Origin: Bacteroidota bacterium
Lineage (GTDB): Bacteria; Bacteroidota; Bacteroidia; Bacteroidales; Tenuifilaceae
Reading direction: 5' to 3'
Assembly (NCBI GenBank): GCA_023406715.1
Contig: JAEXVC010000095.1
Coordinates: 1-7,487 of the forward strand
Length of the DNA: 7,487 nt
Shown here: positions 1 to 6,462 of the stretch, piece after piece
How the letters are laid out: each line of letters begins with the position of its first letter
How positions within the stretch are numbered: the first letter of the stretch is position 1
Translations under genes and position numbers: made by a program
The notes under the pieces: generated by a model
The model's input: the letters and a program-made list of their open reading frames with translations, nothing else
What the model was told of the DNA's origin: nothing
The model's database searches: none

Positions 1-500
1 AACATATCGGCAAACTGTTTGTTGGCATGTTCAATAACTTGCCCCTTAAGGATTATTGTTCCGCTATAAGAGTTGTTAAGAATTGCATGAAATTTCTCAT
101 CGTTTACCTCATTAATTCGTTGCCTGCTCTCGATTCTCCTACGAATTACTTTAACCAACTCGCCAAACTCAAAGGGTTTTGGAATATAATCGTCGGCACC
201 AAGATGAAGTCCAAGCAGAATATCCTCCTTGGATGCTTTTGCGGAAAGAAAGATAAATGGAATTACCGAAGTGGTGTTAATTTGATGTAGCATATTGAAC
301 ACCTCGTAACCAGTAATGCCCGGCATTGAGATATCGCAAACAATTACATCGGGTCGATGCTGAATGGCCTTTTGTATGCCCTGCGAGCCATTTTCGGCAA
401 GAACAACCTCAAAGCCCACTCCGTTTAGGTATTCCGAAATGGTCTCACGTAAGTCTATATCATCCTCAACAAGTAGTACTGTATTTTGCTTAACATCCAT
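1..500 (-). CDS. Response regulator, REC domain followed by start of a PAS domain (3' end off the left edge)
   Basis: This is the receiver partner of the upstream kinase; it would take phosphate on an aspartate and pass the signal to a C-terminal output not present in the window. Reading from the ATG at 498-500 the frame stays open for 166 codons to the window edge. Residues 7-122 form a complete REC domain. The acidic pocket is E12-D13-D14 (VLLVEDD), the phospho-acceptor is D56 (VIVCDISMPG), the switch Ser is S86 (FLSAKA), and the conserved Lys is K108 (DDYIPKPF). Residues about 136-166 (FHAILNNS...) look like the beginning of a PAS domain. The start lies 46 bp after the kinase stop, so the two are probably one operon. 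No Shine-Dalgarno is visible, only an A/T-rich leader. The missing part could be a LuxR-type HTH (REC-PAS-HTH regulators occur in Bacteroidota) or a HisKA/HATPase pair; the window cannot decide. The REC assignment is firm, the PAS assignment moderate. Confidence 0.93.
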   Translation of the reverse strand, partial: MDVKQNTVLLVEDDIDLRETISEYLNGVGFEVVLAENGSQGIQKAIQHRPDVIVCDISMPGITGYEVFNMLHQINTTSVIPFIFLSAKASKEDILLGLHLGADDYIPKPFEFGELVKVIRRRIESRQRINEVNDEKFHAILNNSYSGTIILKGQVIEHANKQFADM

Positions 501-546
501 AATTTTAAAGATAGAGAAAAAAAACGATAACTCCTTTATTGTTTAA

Positions 547-3135
547 TTATAATGGGACCGAAATTGTTACCTTAGTCCCCTTTCCTTCGTTACTTTTAAT
601 TGATATCTCACCATTATGCAAATCAACGCAACGCTTTACAATGCTTAAACCCAAGCCACTTCCACTAATATTGCTAATGTTTGAAGCTCTAAAGTAAGGG
701 TCGAAAAGGAATCGAATCTCATCCTGAGGTATTCCAATACCGTTATCCTTTACTAGGACTTTAAGTCTTTTGGGTTCCAATTTCATGCTGAACTTTACAT
801 TACCCTGATTAGGGCTGAATTTAATGGCATTATTCAAAACATTATCTATAATATGTACCAATAAGCCTCTGTCGGCCATAACTGCTCGTGGAGTTCCCTT
901 AGAAACCTCAACCTGAACAAAGGGTTGAAACAGATAGTCAATCTGCTCAATAATGGAGTCGATAAGAATGTTGGAATTATACTCCTCAGGTGTAAATTTT
1001 AGCCTACCACTCTGCTCCTTGCTAACCAACGAAACCTCATTGATAAGCGCTGTAAGGCGCTTAGCTGCATTGTTTAATCGCACTAAATTTTTTGTGGCAT
1101 TAACAAACTGATTATCGACCAAGTTACGTTCTAGAAGTTGGATGTTTAAGGAGATATTGGTAAGCGGAGTTCTAAAATCGTGCGATACGGTTGATATAAA
1201 GTGATTTTTTTGTCGATGTAACTCTTGCTCCTTCTTAAGTGCAATTGCAATCTCTTCTTGTGCCTTAATTTTTTCGGTTATATCGTGGGCATTTATAAGT
1301 ACGCCCCCAATCTCGGGCATATCGGTAAAGTTCGATGCCTTAAGGCTTAAAACTCTATACACTCCATTCTTATGTTTAAACTGAATATCAACACTTGAAC
1401 TACCCAATCCGTTAGAGCCCACCACATTCAAAAAATCGGAAAACTTAACTTGGTCTAAATCGGAAACTATATTGCAAATATTTCTTATCCGAGCTCTACT
1501 ACTAAATCCTAGAACATTAGAAATAGATGGGCTTATATACTTACAGTTACCCTGTGTATCAACAATAAAAATTATGTCGCTTGAATTGGAAATAAGTTTC
1601 CTAAAACGGTTCTCATTTAGGGCTAAAATCTCCACTATTTTCTTACGTTCAGTTATATCGACAATAATTCCATCGTAATAATCCTTACTGGGCAATCGGC
1701 GCGCATAGTTAGCAACCCATATCTCCCTTCCATCGGTTCTCCTGATGGGCATCTCGAATATTGCAGTGGACTCATCCTTTAACTTGTTCAGAAACTCACT
1801 ATGAGTTTTCTTGTTAATAACCAATTCTTTTACTGGAAAACCTTTTACTTTGTCGGCACTGCAAAAACCAATAAGCTCGGCAAAAAAATTATTACACTCA
1901 ATAATTTTCCCTTCAGAATACGATACTCTATAGAAACCGGCCAACGCATTATCGAACATTCCGCGGTAACGCTCCTCGCTATCGGTAAGCATTTCCTGAA
2001 GTTTAATAAAAACAGTTCTATCGTCGAAATTAATTATAAGGTGATTCTCGTTATTAATTAGAACTTTCGATACCGATAGAAATCCCTTCCTTAAACCTCT
2101 TAACCTTGTGTTTATCTCAAAAATATCCTTTGTAACATTTCCCTTATCCTTTAAACTGCTTATTATTTGCTTAAAACCTGCAGGGTCGGTAATAAGTTTA
2201 AGCGAAAATATGGAGCGCCCAATAACCTCGTCTTCCGATAAACCAACGCCTCGTAAAAAACGGTCGTTAACTTCAATAAAAACGCCATCGGACATACGGC
2301 AAATACCCATCCAACTTGGATTTAACTTAAACGCAAGGGAAAACTTTTGTTCCGATTCATTCAGTTTCTCCTGCATTAGGATGAAGTGTGTCATATCCTG
2401 AAAAGTTGCCAAGAAAAACCTGCCTTTATTCATTTTTACAAGTTCTCCAAAAAGAATTCCTTGTTTTATATTGCCATTGGCATCCTTAAGCAAGAAATTG
2501 GGTCGAAAAACCCGTTGGTGCTTCATAGCTTCCTCCCTAATGGTGATAACCTCCATTGGGTTAGGGTGAATGTTAACTTCGTATAGCGATTTACCTACCA
2601 AATAATCATAACTGTATCCAAGTCCATCAATACACGCTTCGTTAACATCTATAATACGGCCCTCCTCAAAGGAGTAAAGCAGCATCCACAAAGGACTTAG
2701 TTGAAATAATTTAAAGAAAAGATTGTCGGCAACGTTAACGCTATACTCAGCTTCAGACTCGCTATCGGTATTTATTTTTGGAGTTTTAACAAATTGCAAC
2801 CTATAATCAGCGGTATTGATTAACTGAAAAAGGATTGATTCGCCATGCCTATCCTCCAAAGATGTTGCCTGAAATAGGTAATTTATTCTATCGCTATTCG
2901 GTGATGTTATCTGAATGAAATACTTCCCACCATCTATAAAATATTCGTTTACAAACACATCCCATTCTTCAATATTCCTAAACGACAATATATCGGAAAA
3001 GTAAACATCCGAAGAAGGAGCATTTTCAAGTCCAATTAAATCTAAAAAACTAGGATTCCAGTTACGGATTTTTGCCGTGGATAAATCCACAACAAAAAGG
3101 GGTGCTGTAAATATATGAAAGTTATTATCGTTCAT
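547..3135 (-). CDS. Soluble multi-PAS sensor histidine kinase (five PAS-like domains, HisKA, HATPase_c)
   Basis: This 862-residue kinase should autophosphorylate a histidine from ATP and pass the phosphate to a response regulator, most simply the one encoded just downstream. Counting from the ATG, PAS-like domains lie at about 6-112, 138-255, 264-375, 390-498 and 510-623. PAS4 and PAS5 end in the typical DITERKK and DITEKIK motifs. A short helical linker leads to HisKA (643-710) with H652 in the H-box SHDFRTPL. The HATPase_c domain (755-862) has an N-box with N769 (LNNAIKF), G1 DNGIGIP from 797, an F-box LFDPYF near 810 and G2 GSGLGL from 825. All catalytic motifs look intact. I see no signal peptide or membrane span, so it should be cytoplasmic; ligands of the PAS domains are unknown. 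The frame could begin 7 codons earlier at a TTG (3154-3156), just after an in-frame stop, but the ATG at 3133-3135 is the better start. Neither has a Shine-Dalgarno. Confidence 0.95.
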   Translation of the reverse strand: MNDNNFHIFTAPLFVVDLSTAKIRNWNPSFLDLIGLENAPSSDVYFSDILSFRNIEEWDVFVNEYFIDGGKYFIQITSPNSDRINYLFQATSLEDRHGESILFQLINTADYRLQFVKTPKINTDSESEAEYSVNVADNLFFKLFQLSPLWMLLYSFEEGRIIDVNEACIDGLGYSYDYLVGKSLYEVNIHPNPMEVITIREEAMKHQRVFRPNFLLKDANGNIKQGILFGELVKMNKGRFFLATFQDMTHFILMQEKLNESEQKFSLAFKLNPSWMGICRMSDGVFIEVNDRFLRGVGLSEDEVIGRSIFSLKLITDPAGFKQIISSLKDKGNVTKDIFEINTRLRGLRKGFLSVSKVLINNENHLIINFDDRTVFIKLQEMLTDSEERYRGMFDNALAGFYRVSYSEGKIIECNNFFAELIGFCSADKVKGFPVKELVINKKTHSEFLNKLKDESTAIFEMPIRRTDGREIWVANYARRLPSKDYYDGIIVDITERKKIVEILALNENRFRKLISNSSDIIFIVDTQGNCKYISPSISNVLGFSSRARIRNICNIVSDLDQVKFSDFLNVVGSNGLGSSSVDIQFKHKNGVYRVLSLKASNFTDMPEIGGVLINAHDITEKIKAQEEIAIALKKEQELHRQKNHFISTVSHDFRTPLTNISLNIQLLERNLVDNQFVNATKNLVRLNNAAKRLTALINEVSLVSKEQSGRLKFTPEEYNSNILIDSIIEQIDYLFQPFVQVEVSKGTPRAVMADRGLLVHIIDNVLNNAIKFSPNQGNVKFSMKLEPKRLKVLVKDNGIGIPQDEIRFLFDPYFRASNISNISGSGLGLSIVKRCVDLHNGEISIKSNEGKGTKVTISVPL

Positions 3136-3198
3136 TGATAATAAGTTAAACAGCAACTAATATTTTTTAATATTACACCAACAATCGATAAATATTCT

Positions 3199-3226
3199 TA
3201 AAGATAATCCATGGCACAATTAACAA
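3199..3226 (-). promoter_or_regulatory. Candidate Bacteroidota-type promoter for the kinase-regulator operon
   Basis: On the minus strand a TTG (plus-strand CAA at 3224-3226) is followed after 17 bases by TATCTTTA (plus-strand 3199-3206). This matches 7 of 8 positions, counting the two free ones, of the Bacteroidota -7 element TAnnTTTG, with the known -33 TTG. The 17-base spacing is at the short end of what is accepted. It would give a leader of roughly 55-60 nt before the kinase ATG. The region is very AT-rich, so a chance match is quite possible. It is the best candidate in the 174-bp gap between the transporter and the kinase, which otherwise holds no gene or hairpin I can support. Confidence 0.3.
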
Positions 3227-3309
3227 TATAGTAATTTTTTGTGTAACTTTTTATGAAAAAAATCATTTTAACATTTCTTTAGGCTGAACAACAAGGAAAT
3301 ACTGACGAA

Positions 3310-4206
3310 TTAAATTTTGCAATCAACAGAAGAATTATGCTCTGTGGAGATTTCAAGAGTGATATGCTGAATATTCTCCTTGTTCAGTAGTTCTTTTATT
3401 TTCTGTCTTATTATGTTTTGACCCTCTAAATCGAGGTTTGAGTCCACAACTACCTGAGCGGTTATTGCATTCTGAGTTGTACTTAACGCCCAAATATGTA
3501 TATGGTAAACGGACTTTACCCCATCAACACTCAAAAATAATGACGATACGTTGGAAAGATTTATCCCGTTGGGAACACCATCCATAGTAAGCGAAAGACT
3601 TTCCTTAAATAAATTCCATGTAGAATAAAATATCACTGCAACAATTACAAGGCTCATAACCAAATCGAGCCAGTAAATTCCCCAAAAAGCAATAAACAAT
3701 CCAGATATTACAACGCCCAACGAAACTGCAGCATCGGCCATAAGGTGCAGGTAGGCACCTTTCACATTCAAATCGTGCTCCTTGTTCCTAAAGAAAAGTA
3801 GTGCAGAAACAGTGTTTACAACAATACCCACCCCTGCAACAATTGAGATTGCCTGTCCATCAACCACAACCGGATTAAAAACCCTATTAATACTCTCCCA
3901 GAGTATCCCACCAATAGCAACAAACAGAATAACCGAATTTATAAGCGAAACCAGTATGGTAGATTTTTTGTATCCATAGGTAAACCTTTCATTAGCCTTC
4001 ATTCTGGCTAACCTAAACGCCAGCATAGCCAAACCAAGGGCTGCAACATCGCTTAAATTATGGCCAGCGTCGGAAATCAATGAAAGAGAATTGTAGTATA
4101 TACCAGCAGCAACCTCAACTACAACATATACAAGATTAATAACAATGCCAATAATAAAAGCACGATTCAACGCTTCGCTATTATCTTTAATTTGATGCTC
4201 ATCCAT
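3310..4206 (-). CDS. Cation diffusion facilitator family transporter (CzcD/ZitB-like, probably Zn2+/Cd2+ efflux)
   Basis: Inner-membrane antiporter of 298 residues that should export divalent metal, probably zinc or cadmium, in exchange for protons. Six hydrophobic segments lie at about 14-36, 45-67, 83-105, 119-139, 153-174 and 176-200. The metal-site motifs are present: SDAGHNLSD in TM2 (D46, H49, D53) and HLMAD in TM5 (H154, D158). An HxxxD pair in both helices is the zinc/cadmium-type arrangement, not the DxxxD type linked to manganese. The cytoplasmic C-terminal domain (about 210-298) carries the family signature VYHIHIW (233-239) and HITLEIS (281-287), and ends with a Cys (C296). The loop between TM4 and TM5 lacks the His-rich stretch seen in many eukaryotic ZnT proteins. 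The frame could extend 10 codons to a TTG at 4234-4236, but the ATG at 4204-4206 fits family N-termini better. It is divergent from the NfeD gene, with 122 bp between. Metal preference is inferred. Confidence 0.93.
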   Translation of the reverse strand: MDEHQIKDNSEALNRAFIIGIVINLVYVVVEVAAGIYYNSLSLISDAGHNLSDVAALGLAMLAFRLARMKANERFTYGYKKSTILVSLINSVILFVAIGGILWESINRVFNPVVVDGQAISIVAGVGIVVNTVSALLFFRNKEHDLNVKGAYLHLMADAAVSLGVVISGLFIAFWGIYWLDLVMSLVIVAVIFYSTWNLFKESLSLTMDGVPNGINLSNVSSLFLSVDGVKSVYHIHIWALSTTQNAITAQVVVDSNLDLEGQNIIRQKIKELLNKENIQHITLEISTEHNSSVDCKI

Positions 4207-4328
4207 TTGCTGAATTTTTAAAAAGTAACAAACCAATCCAATTTAAGTTTTTTTAATAAATACTTTTCAGGAAAAATAAACTGAATGCCCAAAAATTTCA
4301 TACCTTCACATAAATAATATTTAAATCG
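4207..4328. promoter_or_regulatory. Divergent intergenic region, promoters for the transporter (-) and the NfeD-flotillin operon (+)
   Basis: This 122-bp, very AT-rich spacer lies between two divergent start codons and so must hold at least two promoters. On the plus strand TACTTTTC at 4261-4268 matches 7 of 8 positions of the Bacteroidota -7 element TAnnTTTG, but no TTG sits at the expected -33 distance. On the minus strand several TAnnTTT-like strings occur, also without a properly spaced TTG. I therefore mark the region and do not assign a start point. I saw no clear inverted-repeat operator such as a Zur or Fur box. Confidence 0.4.
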
Positions 4329-4922
4329 ATGGAAATACTTAGCATTAATTCGTGGTGGGAAGGTTTATCCACCCTATCAAAAGTTTACTGGATGATTGCC
4401 ATCCCTGCTTCGGTAATTTTCCTTATTCAAATTGTGATGACCTTTGTTGGGGCTGATTCCGATGGCCATATGGATGCCACAGGCGATGCCGATGCAAGTG
4501 TAGATGGCGATGCCGGAATCGGGTTTCAACTAATCAGCCTAAAAAACTTTATTGGGTTCTTTACCATCTTCGGATGGGTAGGAATTGCTTGTATCGACTC
4601 TGGCATATCTACCCCATTAACCATAGCAATTTCCTTCATTTGTGGCTTACTAATGATGGTTATAATGGCAACAATTTTTTACTTTATGGGAAAATTGGTT
4701 GAATCGGGCAATGTTGTTATGGCCTCTGCCGTTGGTAAAACCGGAACGGTTTACCTTGTTATTCCTGCCAACCGCAAAGCAACAGGGAAAATACAATTTC
4801 AGCATCAAGGTTTCAGAACTATCGACGCGATGACCGATGAAGCCGAGGATATACCTACTGGTGCTGTAATACAAGTTACCGCTATAATTAGTGATGATTT
4901 GGTACTGGTTAAGAAAGTATAG
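4329..4922 (+). CDS. NfeD-family (YuaF/YqiJ-like) membrane protein with C-terminal OB-fold, flotillin partner
   Basis: Membrane protein of 197 residues, predicted to work with the flotillin encoded next. Known relatives are B. subtilis YuaF and E. coli YqiJ, each paired with a flotillin and similar in size (about 170-210 residues). Hydrophobic segments lie at about 17-40, 72-91 and 94-121. Between the first two is an acidic, Asp/Gly/Ala-rich loop (43-62, with DSDG, GDADA and DGDAG). Residues 130-197 form the small beta-rich C-terminal domain expected to be an NfeD OB-fold (ASAVGKTGTV, GKIQF, then IPTGAVIQVTAI and a basic end). There is no serine-protease domain, so this is the short NfeD type, not the long ClpP-like type. 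The ATG at 4329 has no Shine-Dalgarno. The flotillin gene starts 76 bp after the stop on the same strand. Family assignment rests on topology, the C-terminal domain and the neighbour; the exact subfamily is less certain. Confidence 0.85.
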   Translation: MEILSINSWWEGLSTLSKVYWMIAIPASVIFLIQIVMTFVGADSDGHMDATGDADASVDGDAGIGFQLISLKNFIGFFTIFGWVGIACIDSGISTPLTIAISFICGLLMMVIMATIFYFMGKLVESGNVVMASAVGKTGTVYLVIPANRKATGKIQFQHQGFRTIDAMTDEAEDIPTGAVIQVTAIISDDLVLVKKV

Positions 4923-4927
4923 ACTAT

Positions 4928-4952
4928 GTCATGCTGAACGTGTTTCAGCATC
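4928..4952. repeat. REP-like palindromic element between the NfeD and flotillin genes
   Basis: ATGCTGAA at 4931-4938 and TTCAGCAT at 4944-4951 are perfect 8-bp inverted arms around a 5-base loop (CGTGT), flanked by GTC on the left and C on the right. It starts 5 bases after the NfeD-family stop codon. From memory, closely similar GTCATGCTGAAC...TTTCAGCATC strings recur in intergenic DNA of many Bacteroidota genomes. This would make it a dispersed repeat and not a gene-specific terminator; only one copy is present here. No U-run follows the stem, so intrinsic termination is unlikely. A role in mRNA stability or in differential expression of the two genes is possible but inferred. Confidence 0.6.
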
Positions 4953-4998
4953 CCAAGCATTTTTCAATTATTTCTAAAAAATCCAAAAATATCAAAAT

Positions 4999-6408
4999 AT
5001 GAGTCAATTTATTGTTTTTGCAATTGTAATTGGGGTAATATTCGTATTTATCCTAATCGTATCGCTATTTAAGCGTTACAAACGTTGCCCTTCCGATAGG
5101 GTACTTGTTGTTTACGGTAAAGTTGGTAGAGGTAAAAGCGACGAAGCCCGCTCTGCTAAATGTATTCACGGTGGAGCTGCTTTTATTTGGCCAGTTATTC
5201 AGGACTACTCTTTCCTTAACCTCACCCCAATTTCCATTGAAATTAACCTAACCAACGCTCTTAGCCAGCAAAATATCCGCGTTGACGTACCTTCACGTTT
5301 TACAGTGGGTATTTCTACTGAACCAGGAGTAATGGATAATGCCGCTGAACGTTTACTAGGTTTAAGCCAGGAGGATATTAGCAACCTTGCTAAGGATATC
5401 ATTTTTGGTCAGCTCCGCTTGGTTGTAGCAACCATGGATATTGAAGAAATCAATAGCAACCGCGACAAATTCCTTGCCGCTGTTTCGTCGAATGTAGAGG
5501 CTGAGTTAAAGAAGATTGGTTTGAAACTAATCAACGTAAACGTAACTGACATTAACGACGAATCGGGCTACATTGTTGCGTTGGGTAAAGAGGCCGCCGC
5601 CAAAGCTATTAACGACGCTAAAAAGAGCGTAGCAGAAAAGAACCGCGACGGTTCAATTGGTGAGGCAAACGCACTCCGCGACCAGCGTGTTCAAGTTGCA
5701 TCGGCCGATGCAACTGCTGTAGAGGGAGAAAACACTGCAAAGGTTACAATAGCCAATTCAAATGCAACCCGTAGGGAAAAAGAAGCAGAAGCCGAAAGAA
5801 AAGCTATTGCTGCAGAGAAAGTAAATCAAGCGAAAGCATTGGAAGAAGCATACGCCGCTGAACGCGAAGCTGAGTTAGCTCGCGCAGAGAGACAACAAGC
5901 AACCCAGAAAGCAGACATTGTGGTTCCTGCCCAAATCAACAAGGAAAAGATTGAAATTGATGCTGAAGCTATGGCAGAGCAAATTCGCCGTCATGCCAAA
6001 GGTGAGGCTGATGCTATCTACATGAAGATGCAAGCCGAGGCAAAAGGTATCTACGAAATTCTAAGTAAACAAGCCGAAGGTTTTGAGAAACTGAGCAAAG
6101 CCGCAGGTAACTCACAGGATGCAGTTATGATGATGATTGCCGATAAGTTGCCAGAATTGGTTAAAACTCAGGTTGAAGCAATTAAGAATCTTAAAATTGA
6201 TAAGATTACCGTTTGGGACAATATGGGTTCGGGTAAAGATGGAAAATCTCCAACCTCTGCAAATTTCCTTTCAGGAATGCTTGGTTCAATTCCTCCATTT
6301 GAGGAACTATTCAAAATGGCCGGTATGGAATTGCCAAACTACTTAAAAGGAAAGAGCATTGAGCAAAGCCAAAAGGATAATGCTACAGATGCAGAAGAGG
6401 TGAAATAA
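4999..6408 (+). CDS. floT: Flotillin family (SPFH/band 7) membrane-scaffold protein, FloT/YqiK-like
   Basis: Flotillins oligomerise at the inner membrane and organise functional membrane microdomains, affecting fluidity and the assembly of membrane complexes. This protein has 469 residues, near the usual flotillin length. Residues 4-24 are a hydrophobic N-terminal segment followed by basic KRYKR. The SPFH/PHB domain covers about 27-195, with VLVVYGKVG at its start and IGLKLINVNVTDIND near its end. A long charged helical region rich in Ala, Glu, Lys and Arg (about 200-360, AEAERKAIAAEK and AEREAELARAERQQ) is the flotillin coiled coil. The C-terminal tail has KITVWD (402-407) and a PPFEEL segment (432-437) followed by an acidic end. 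The gene follows the NfeD-family gene by 76 bp, as in yuaF-yuaG and yqiJ-yqiK, and ends 17 nt before a terminator stem. The ATG at 4999 is preceded by an A-rich leader without Shine-Dalgarno. The symbol is by analogy; flotillin identity is secure. Confidence 0.96.
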   Translation: MSQFIVFAIVIGVIFVFILIVSLFKRYKRCPSDRVLVVYGKVGRGKSDEARSAKCIHGGAAFIWPVIQDYSFLNLTPISIEINLTNALSQQNIRVDVPSRFTVGISTEPGVMDNAAERLLGLSQEDISNLAKDIIFGQLRLVVATMDIEEINSNRDKFLAAVSSNVEAELKKIGLKLINVNVTDINDESGYIVALGKEAAAKAINDAKKSVAEKNRDGSIGEANALRDQRVQVASADATAVEGENTAKVTIANSNATRREKEAEAERKAIAAEKVNQAKALEEAYAAEREAELARAERQQATQKADIVVPAQINKEKIEIDAEAMAEQIRRHAKGEADAIYMKMQAEAKGIYEILSKQAEGFEKLSKAAGNSQDAVMMMIADKLPELVKTQVEAIKNLKIDKITVWDNMGSGKDGKSPTSANFLSGMLGSIPPFEELFKMAGMELPNYLKGKSIEQSQKDNATDAEEVK

Positions 6409-6425
6409 TTTTAAATAGCAAATAA

Positions 6426-6451
6426 AAAAGGGTGTCGATTGACACCCTTTT
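6426..6451. terminator. Bidirectional intrinsic terminator shared by the flotillin and GH92 genes
   Basis: An 11-bp perfect stem pairs AAAAGGGTGTC (6426-6436) with GACACCCTTTT (6441-6451) around a GATT loop. The GC-rich core GGGTGTC/GACACCC is flanked by A-runs on one side and T-runs on the other, so it can act on either strand. It begins 17 nt after the flotillin stop and 11 nt after the GH92 stop on the opposite strand. The U-tract is longer in the minus direction (six T, then ATTT) than in the plus direction (four T, then CTATT), which suggests more efficient termination of the GH92 transcript. Confidence 0.9.
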
Positions 6452-6462
6452 CTATTATTATG

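Noticed and set aside
27..290. Open frame of 87 codons on the plus strand at the left edge
   Set aside because: It lies entirely antisense to the response regulator, whose REC motifs are intact; the plus-strand translation resembles no family.
2108..2401. Open frame of 97 codons on the plus strand, and similar ones at 1472-1678, 1801-2061 and 2386-2586
   Set aside because: All are antisense shadows of the PAS region of the kinase and show no recognisable domain or gene-like leader.
3240..3275. Possible small hairpin ATGA-A6-TCAT downstream of the transporter gene, considered as a terminator
   Set aside because: The stem is only 4 AT-rich base pairs and could not terminate transcription; it is expected by chance in such AT-rich DNA.
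4650..4874. Open frame of 74 codons on the minus strand
   Set aside because: It is antisense to the NfeD-family gene, with no domain features and no promoter-like context.
4928..4952. Hairpin considered as an intrinsic terminator after the NfeD-family gene
   Set aside because: The stem is only 8 bp with no T-run after it (CCCAAGCATTTTTC follows), and the downstream flotillin gene is the expected operon partner.
5596..6078. Ala/Glu-rich repetitive coding stretch considered as a DNA repeat
   Set aside because: The periodicity is at the protein level (coiled coil of flotillin) and the nucleotide sequence does not repeat exactly.
6137..6346. Open frame of 69 codons on the plus strand within the flotillin gene
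   Set aside because: It overlaps the flotillin C-terminal region in another frame; the flotillin frame holds the conserved motifs.
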